Source: Arctopsyche grandis (taxonomy: Eukaryota; Arthropoda; Insecta; Trichoptera; Hydropsychidae). Taken from it: a stretch of 64,000 nt of DNA. Under the pieces are notes generated by a model that ran no database searches, was not told where the DNA came from, and saw nothing but the letters and a program-made list of their open reading frames with translations. The position numbers and the translations under genes were made by a program. The DNA is taken from NCBI RefSeq assembly GCF_051622035.1, contig NC_135360.1, forward strand, positions 4,340,001 through 4,404,000, written 5' to 3'. Position 1 is the first letter of the stretch. Each line of letters starts with the position of its first letter. Positions 58,597-64,000 of this stretch are shown one piece after another.

Positions 58597-58840
58597 TTAC
58601 GTAAAGTCGTTCCATCGCGTCATAACGGAGAGACGTACTAGAGCGTGTGTAGCCCCCAACCATTTCAGATATACCGAAAGAAATATCTCACGGTCTACCG
58701 CAAGACATACCGCCCGATATTCCAGAGCGTCTGTAGCCCCCTTTAGATCCATCTCTTTATTCAGCCAGGTACCCAGGTATTTGAATCTTTTTACTCTTTC
58801 TATCACCTCTCCATCACTTGAAACTAAGAATAAATATAAA
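58597..58840 (-). mobile_element. LINE reverse-transcriptase fragment
   Basis: Minus strand reads SDGEVIERVKRFKYLGTWLNKEMD and further diverged sequence, matching the region just before the HGCETWTL segment of the LINE at 46768-47250. It lies immediately upstream of the Ac45 promoter. Confidence 0.65.
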
Positions 58841-58903
58841 TAATAAAAGAGACCTGGCTGGAAAGTGATCGCTCGTTGGAAAGGAAAGGTGGCCAGCCTG
58901 GTT

Positions 58904-58973
58904 GTCATATGACTGCACGGCGGTCTCACATGACATCTGCGAGGTGAAGTGATTGCACGACTCGCTAGTCAGT
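58904..58973 (+). promoter_or_regulatory. Ac45 promoter with two MITF-type E-boxes
   Basis: TCATATGA at 58905-58912 and TCACATGA at 58926-58933; the second is a perfect M-box, the site bound by MITF/TFE factors, which are known to control V-ATPase genes in flies and mammals. An initiator-like TCAGT lies at 58969-58973, 21 bases before the ATG. Binding is inferred from motif and gene identity. Confidence 0.55.
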
Positions 58974-58993
58974 GTGTGTCGAGTGTCACTAGG

Positions 58994-61528
58994 ATGGGGG
59001 CCAACGCTTTGCTGTGTGTGTGCATTCTGGGGGTGGCTGCGGCTGCGGCGGCGGCCGGGGCCTCGCGCGTCCCCGTGCTCATGTGGGGCTCCGCCGTGGT
59101 GGGCGGGGGCGCGCGCCCCCTGCAACACACCACCCCCGAGCAGTGGGAGCGAGTGGCGGCCACCGAGACGGCCGGCCACGACCTCACCGTGGTGTTCGTC
59201 GAGGAGACGCTGAGCGCCGAGGACCTGAGCGGCCGGGACTCCGAGGGGCGCGTGGCCTTCCCGCAGGTGCGGACGCGCATCGACTCGGGCCGACTCGTGC
59301 ACCTGCCGGCCGTGCCTTCGCCCCTCGCGGCGCTGCGCCACCTCGCCACCGCCCACCCCGACCACCTGAACCGCGTGCGCCTCACCGACGAGGGTCTCTC
59401 CGCCGACATCCACTCCGCCACCGGCAAGTTCCTCTTCATCGAGCTGGAGGACGCCAAGGAGGGCGAGGACCGCTTCCGCATGCTGGCCCGCCACGACGCC
59501 TTCATGAACCAAATGTTCGACAAGCTGCTGGAGAAGCACCCCTCCGTGCTGGCCATTTACACGGCGCACTATCCCTCGTGGGAGATCCCCACCGAGAGGG
59601 TGCGTCGCGACTCGTCGCGTCACCTCATGCAGGCCGTCGAGGAACCCGCCACCATTTCCGGTTTCTACAACTCCAGCGATAAATTGTACTTTTACGCGCC
59701 CACCATTAGTTTGGCTACGGAAGATGTCAATTTCACTATCACGAACGAACTGCCGACGTTGTCCGAGAGCGGCATGAATTACAATTTGACGTTTGACAAA
59801 ACAGAAGGCAGTATTACGTTCGTCGTCGAGAGCAGACACGGCTACTGGTGGATGGGTCAGTATTGTTGAGTGTTTTGCATGAGATGGTTTCGATTGCAAT
59901 TTCTGTGTTTTGTTTCAGTATTGTCTTCCCGTCGGTCAAAAAGCTTCGTCTTAAACGTCTTAACTGATCAATTTGTACAATTTAAAATCTTCAACGGTTT
60001 GCCCGCGGCCGTCTTCTATGGAAGCTTTGGGCGACAAGTCTGTAGCAGCGCGGCTGTCTTCCATAGAATTTCTGAACTTTGCACGGGATTTTGAGTCTTA
60101 TATGCGCCTATTTCAATTGTCTTAAGGTTCAAAATTGGTTGAATATATTACTGAGAGTTGAATGCCATCTATTCAATTTGCTTAAAATGAATATATACCA
60201 GTCAAAAACTAGTTTTTTGTGGAACCATACTGAAACCTCGTTTATGTGACGTCACGTCTTCATACAATTATGAAGAATGATTATTTGACAATTAATCCAA
60301 AACTACGAGATATATTATGTGTTTTATTGTTTAAAATAATACTTTATGTGTTAATTAACATATCTGGTTACTTGAGTAAATATTAAAATCTGTATTTAAG
60401 GTCGAAAATTCGATTGCCAAATTCGCGAAAATGCAAACAATATTTCATGAATATTAAAAAAATATATATTCAAAATTTATAATATAACTTGAATATTTAC
60501 GTCAACAAAATTGTCTATTGTGTAAGTCTTCGTTTTTTCAAGCAATTGCGAATACCCACAATGCTCAGCAAATTCTCCAATTAATAAGAAGTTTTTAGTG
60601 TTCAGTGCTGCTTCCAAGTAAGACAAACAATAGTCTTCAAGTTTTTGGGACTGAATAGTTTTTGAGAATTTTATCAAGTCCACGGCCTGTCGTGGATCCA
60701 AATCTGTCAATGTGATTGTCGTCATACAGAATCATAGTATTAAAATAAGGTGACCATTCGTACTGATTTTAACCAGGAGAGTACTGTTTTTTTTTGGTAT
60801 CTGTCCTGGTGGTAAGTCGTGAGATAAAACCAGTACATTTATTTATGTAATAGAATTTTTTATCTAGATGGATAAAGATACAAAGTCTTCGGCGAAAATT
60901 ATGTTACCTACAAAAATTTTGGCAAATTAACCGTTTACCCGCAGCCGTCTTCTATGGAAGCTTTGCGCGACAAGTCTGTAGCGCGGCTGTCTTTCACAGA
61001 ATTTCTGAACTTTGCACAGGATTTTGAGCCTTATATGCGCCTATTTCAATTGTTTTAAGGTTCAAAATTGGTTGAATATATTACTGAGAGTTGAATGCCA
61101 TCTATTCAATTTGCTTAAAATGAGTATATACCAGTCAAAATTAGTTTTTTGTGGAACCATACTGAAACCCCGTTTATGTGACGTCACGTCTGTTGAACAA
61201 TGGCGACGATACGCCTCAATTGTATGAAGAATGATTATTTGACAATTAAGCCAAAACTACGAGATATATTATGTATTTTACTGTTTAAAATAATACTTTA
61301 TTTGTTAATTAACATATCTGGTTACTTGAGAAAATATTAAAATCTGTATTTAAGGTCGGAAACTCGATTGCCAAATTCGCGAAAAAGGTGCCGCGTACAG
61401 GGCTTGTTCGCTATATTTATTGCCACGGGCAAAGGGCTAAAGCATAACAAAGAAAAACTTTTGACAATTCAAAGAATTCGTTGATTTGATTTTTAAATGC
61501 TTTTTATTATTACGAAAGTATGTCCACA

Positions 61529-61565
<37 letters not shown>

Positions 61566-64000
61566 AGCTACTGATCTACTGATCATTCTCTATTTTATAA
61601 TTTAATTTAATTTGGTTAGTAATCATAGTATTTTATTATTCTAATGCAGTGGTTCTTAACCTTGTTGGAGGTACTGAACCCCACCAGTTTCATATGCGCA
61701 TTCACCGAACCCTTCTTAATTGGAAAAATAAAATATGATTTTCTTCAAATTCAAAACATATGTATATATTTTACTGGTGCACAAAATGAACCATGCATCA
61801 ACATCACTGTGTTCAAAGAACAAAACCATTAAAACATGATTTTCACACAAAAACATAATGCATATTTACTGCAAATCAGTGTGACTTCTGCTGTTGCCTT
61901 TCAGAGATCCGTTTAGAAGTGCGCGGCTTCACATTGGCAAGTGCCACTCTCATGTTATTTCCGCAACAAAGTCTGTTCCTTTTCTTCGTTTTCATGTCCA
62001 GCATCCTCGAAAAGGATTGCTCGCAAAGATATGTTGTAACAATCGGTATGAAAATCTCAAGAGCTTAATTAAGACATTACCATTTGTTGAGAGCGTTGTT
62101 GTTCTGAAGAGTTGCTGTCGAACCTGGCTCTGCTGAATTTCCGCCGAACCCCTGAGATTGACACACCGAACCCCTGGGGTTCGATCGAACCCTGGTTAAG
62201 AACCACTGTTCTAATGTTAATGTACGGCATAATAGGAAAAGAGCTCAAAAACCTATTTACAATTTTTATGAATTCGTTGATGAATACTATTTGTTTCTGA
62301 TTTTTTTTTTTTACGATGAAATAACATTTAATACAATTAAAGTACTAAAAAAAATATATACCTATGTATGTATGATAATTGACTTTAATAAATGTATAAA
62401 TTGGTCGGTAAATATTCAATTTATGTATATGTCGATTGATTAGTATGTTTTTTATGTTAAATTAGTTCTATTGTGCAATTCACAATAAAACAATTTTTAC
62501 ATGCCTCATATCGGGTTGCTTTCGCTTTTTCATCTGACGAAATTTGGGGTTTTTTTTATTATAGGTGAAAACGATGGAACGATTTTATAATTGTATAGAT
62601 TGGGCATTTTAAGATTATTTACTGACCAAACTGATCATTGTCTAAATGGTCAGTAACCATATACAAGGCTTGGTCAGTAATCGCACGCATGATTTGATCC
62701 GTAACCACATACATGACTGGGTCAGTAATCACACACACAGGATTTGGTCAGTCACCACATACAAGACTTGTTCAGTAACCACATACAATACTTGTTCAGT
62801 AACCATATACATACAATGATTGGTCAGTAAACATATACACCACTTGGTCAGTGGCCATATACACCACTTGGTCAGTAGCCATATACACGATTTGGTCAGT
62901 AACAACATACAATACTTAGTAACTACATACATACAATGCTCGATCGGTAACCATATACACGACTTGGTCAGTAGCCATATACACGACTTGGTCAGTGACA
63001 ACATACACGTAACCGTATTTAATAATTGACCAAACTATTTAGTCGCCAAAACAATACTTTATCTACTGATACTTCATATTTAGATAAAGAAAAGATAATA
63101 AATATCGTATATCTCGAAATATGTTTACATATGCACTTGTTTTATAAAATTTGCATTACAAACTTCGCTTTGATCATTGAAAAAAATATTTGCTACTTAA
63201 AAAGCGGATGAAATGTGCATTAAAATGATAGATGAACTGTATCGGCAAAGTCTCTACTGGATTCCTTCTTTTTTACTCTTCGGCTTGCGACCTTCGACAC
63301 CTACGACCTTGGCTTCGACTCTAAGACCTGACATCATCGTTCATTATTTTTACAGTTGTCAATAGTGGAAGACTGCAACGTTGCCACTTTTTACAAAACC
63401 TCTTCTTACTTCAGAATCGATTTTGTCGTGTGACGAAGTTTGGGTTTGCCATTTTGCTCGGTTTGGTCATTGCATCTATTTTGTATTCTGATGCTAAAAT
63501 CTATTTTTTAGAATGATCGTTTCATATATTATTTTTAATGTTCCCTTTATAATGCCAACATATTGTATGCGATGCACAATACAAGATTGTTGAATGCACC
63601 GAAAATAATGCAAATTTTGAATGCACAAACATTTTTTTTAAGATACCAAAGTATTCCTCTCAATGTACAGTTAAATCGCACCCCTTCTAAAACCATCCGT
63701 TGATAAATATACACTAGATTATTATAATTACTGACCATTTATTATTATATTTAGTGACCAAAGGCATTTAAAGTCACCGACTACATACATACATGTTGAG
63801 CGTAAACCAGGCGTCGCCCAGGTCAAAATTATAAATGATATATACTGTGTAGTGTATTTAGAGAAATTAAAATTTATTCATTATTGATCATGACGATTTA
63901 TTTAAACTTTTCAGAGAGTGTAATCTACACGCCAAAAGATGGGGATTCGATGGTGATGTCTGCGAGAGATGTGTACGCACCGATCGGATTTTCATACTCG
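58994..64000 (+). CDS. VhaAC45: V-ATPase accessory subunit Ac45 (5' part)
   Basis: Exon 1 is 58994-59855; exon 2 starts at 63915 after TTTTCAG and runs out of the window, giving continuous WWM-ESVIYTPKDG reading into APIGFSYS, the conserved Ac45 luminal segment. Residues 1-23 are a signal peptide (MGANALLCVCILGVAA...), followed by VPVLMWGS. A furin-type site RVRR is at residues 202-205, matching the known processing of Ac45. N-glycosylation sequons at N226, N246 and N264. Ac45 is a type I membrane protein of the Vo sector that helps target and regulate the proton pump; transmembrane helix and tail lie outside the window. Exon 1 is strongly GC-rich for its first two thirds, then AT-rich. An upstream GTG-initiated in-frame extension to 58949 is not the start. 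Confidence 0.92.
59988..60430 (-). mobile_element. T1 TTAA element copy in Ac45 intron
   Basis: Begins GGTTTGCCCGCGGCCGTC and continues as the complement of 31870-32322, ending at AATTCGCGAAAA where the copied Kelch segment begins. Its terminal 15 or so bases are missing at that junction. Confidence 0.75.
60430..61424 (-). repeat. Inverted copy of Kelch copy 2 intron-exon 3 segment
   Basis: About 995 bp that match 37658-38653 on the opposite strand. It includes exon 3 of Kelch copy 2 (here 60682-60480, with acceptor and donor preserved; one residue change G to A) and a T1 TTAA element (60931 to about 61400, TTAA at 60927-60930). It sits in the first intron of Ac45 on the antisense strand, so it is not spliced into Ac45. 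Confidence 0.92.
61647..62208. mobile_element. hAT non-autonomous element, 562 bp
   Basis: Ends CAGTGGTTCTTAACC and GGTTAAGAACCACTG; exact 8-bp duplication TTCTAATG at 61639-61646 and 62209-62216. On the minus strand it retains the last codons of a hAT transposase (EQSFSRMLDMKTKKRNRL, then RVALANVKPR). Confidence 0.92.
62640..63010. repeat. 24-bp minisatellite in Ac45 intron
   Basis: About 15 imperfect units of the form TTGGTCAGTAACCATATACA-GAC. The 24-base period is a multiple of three, so frames stay open on both strands as eight-residue repeats. 63011-63914 is otherwise AT-rich. Confidence 0.85.

Noticed and set aside
58949-58993. N-terminal extension of Ac45
   Set aside because: It would start at GTG; the ATG at 58994 begins a proper signal peptide and follows the initiator-like site.
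58814-59899. 361-codon open frame opposite the Ac45 exon, and a 222-codon frame on the same strand
   Set aside because: GC-rich shadows of the real exon; no domain, and the Ac45 frame has family motifs.
60477-60725. Independent small gene with a BACK-like peptide
   Set aside because: It is a copied exon 3 of Kelch copy 2 with intron edges, not a gene.
62729-63029. Open frames with eight-residue repeats on both strands
   Set aside because: Result of a 24-bp minisatellite period divisible by three.

Overview
The window is nuclear DNA of an insect or close relative. The evidence is AT-rich sequence with short GT-AG introns, ZAD-type C2H2 zinc-finger genes (an arthropod family), a VhaAC45/ATP6AP1 gene, a TCAGT-type initiator context, a tRNA-derived SINE and many DNA transposons, MITEs and LINE pieces. 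I cannot place it to order or species from sequence alone.

Layout. Positions 1-3470 are mostly non-genic, with a GC-rich island at 1.1-1.7 kb. At 3.65-5.95 kb is an intact 10-exon BTB-BACK-Kelch gene (copy 1). From 6.5 to 11.4 kb there are repeats, including a 5'-truncated LINE. From 11.8 to 29.9 kb lies a cluster of four ZAD zinc-finger paralogues: three look intact (A and B on +, C on -) and one is a pseudogene (D, +). Within the cluster are a lone MADF-domain exon, a SINE, and a decayed multicopy gene whose middle 268 bp has been amplified into a nine-copy higher-order tandem array (16.5-18.9 kb). From 21 to 36 kb the sequence is a graveyard of nested mobile elements: solo LTRs with 4-bp target duplications, Mutator-like MITEs with 9-bp duplications, TTAA-flanked elements, two hAT relics, and a FLYWCH/Mutator relic. 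From 36.9 to 55.4 kb there is a tandem Kelch array: copy 2 (631 codons), a broken copy 3, and copy 4 (557 codons), all with the same exon plan as copy 1. From 58.9 kb to the window end is the 5' part of the V-ATPase accessory subunit Ac45 gene: a GC-rich first exon, a 4-kb intron full of repeats, and the start of exon 2.

How the genes relate. The four Kelch copies and the four ZAD copies are two local duplication families with conserved exon phases. Kelch proteins of this architecture usually act as substrate adaptors for Cullin-3 ubiquitin ligases; ZAD proteins are usually dimeric DNA-binding regulators; Ac45 assembles with the V-ATPase proton pump. Nothing in the sequence shows the three groups work together. 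The strongest physical link is that exon 3 of Kelch copy 2, together with an adjacent TTAA element, has been copied in inverted orientation into the Ac45 intron about 22 kb away, and the copy is nearly identical.

The most unusual structures are the 268-bp array with a five-unit higher-order period, the transposon-associated exon copy in the Ac45 intron, an F/Q/S/N-rich insert in one Kelch blade of copy 2, a long foldback element and a 74-repeat AT tract inside Kelch introns, and several strong palindromes.
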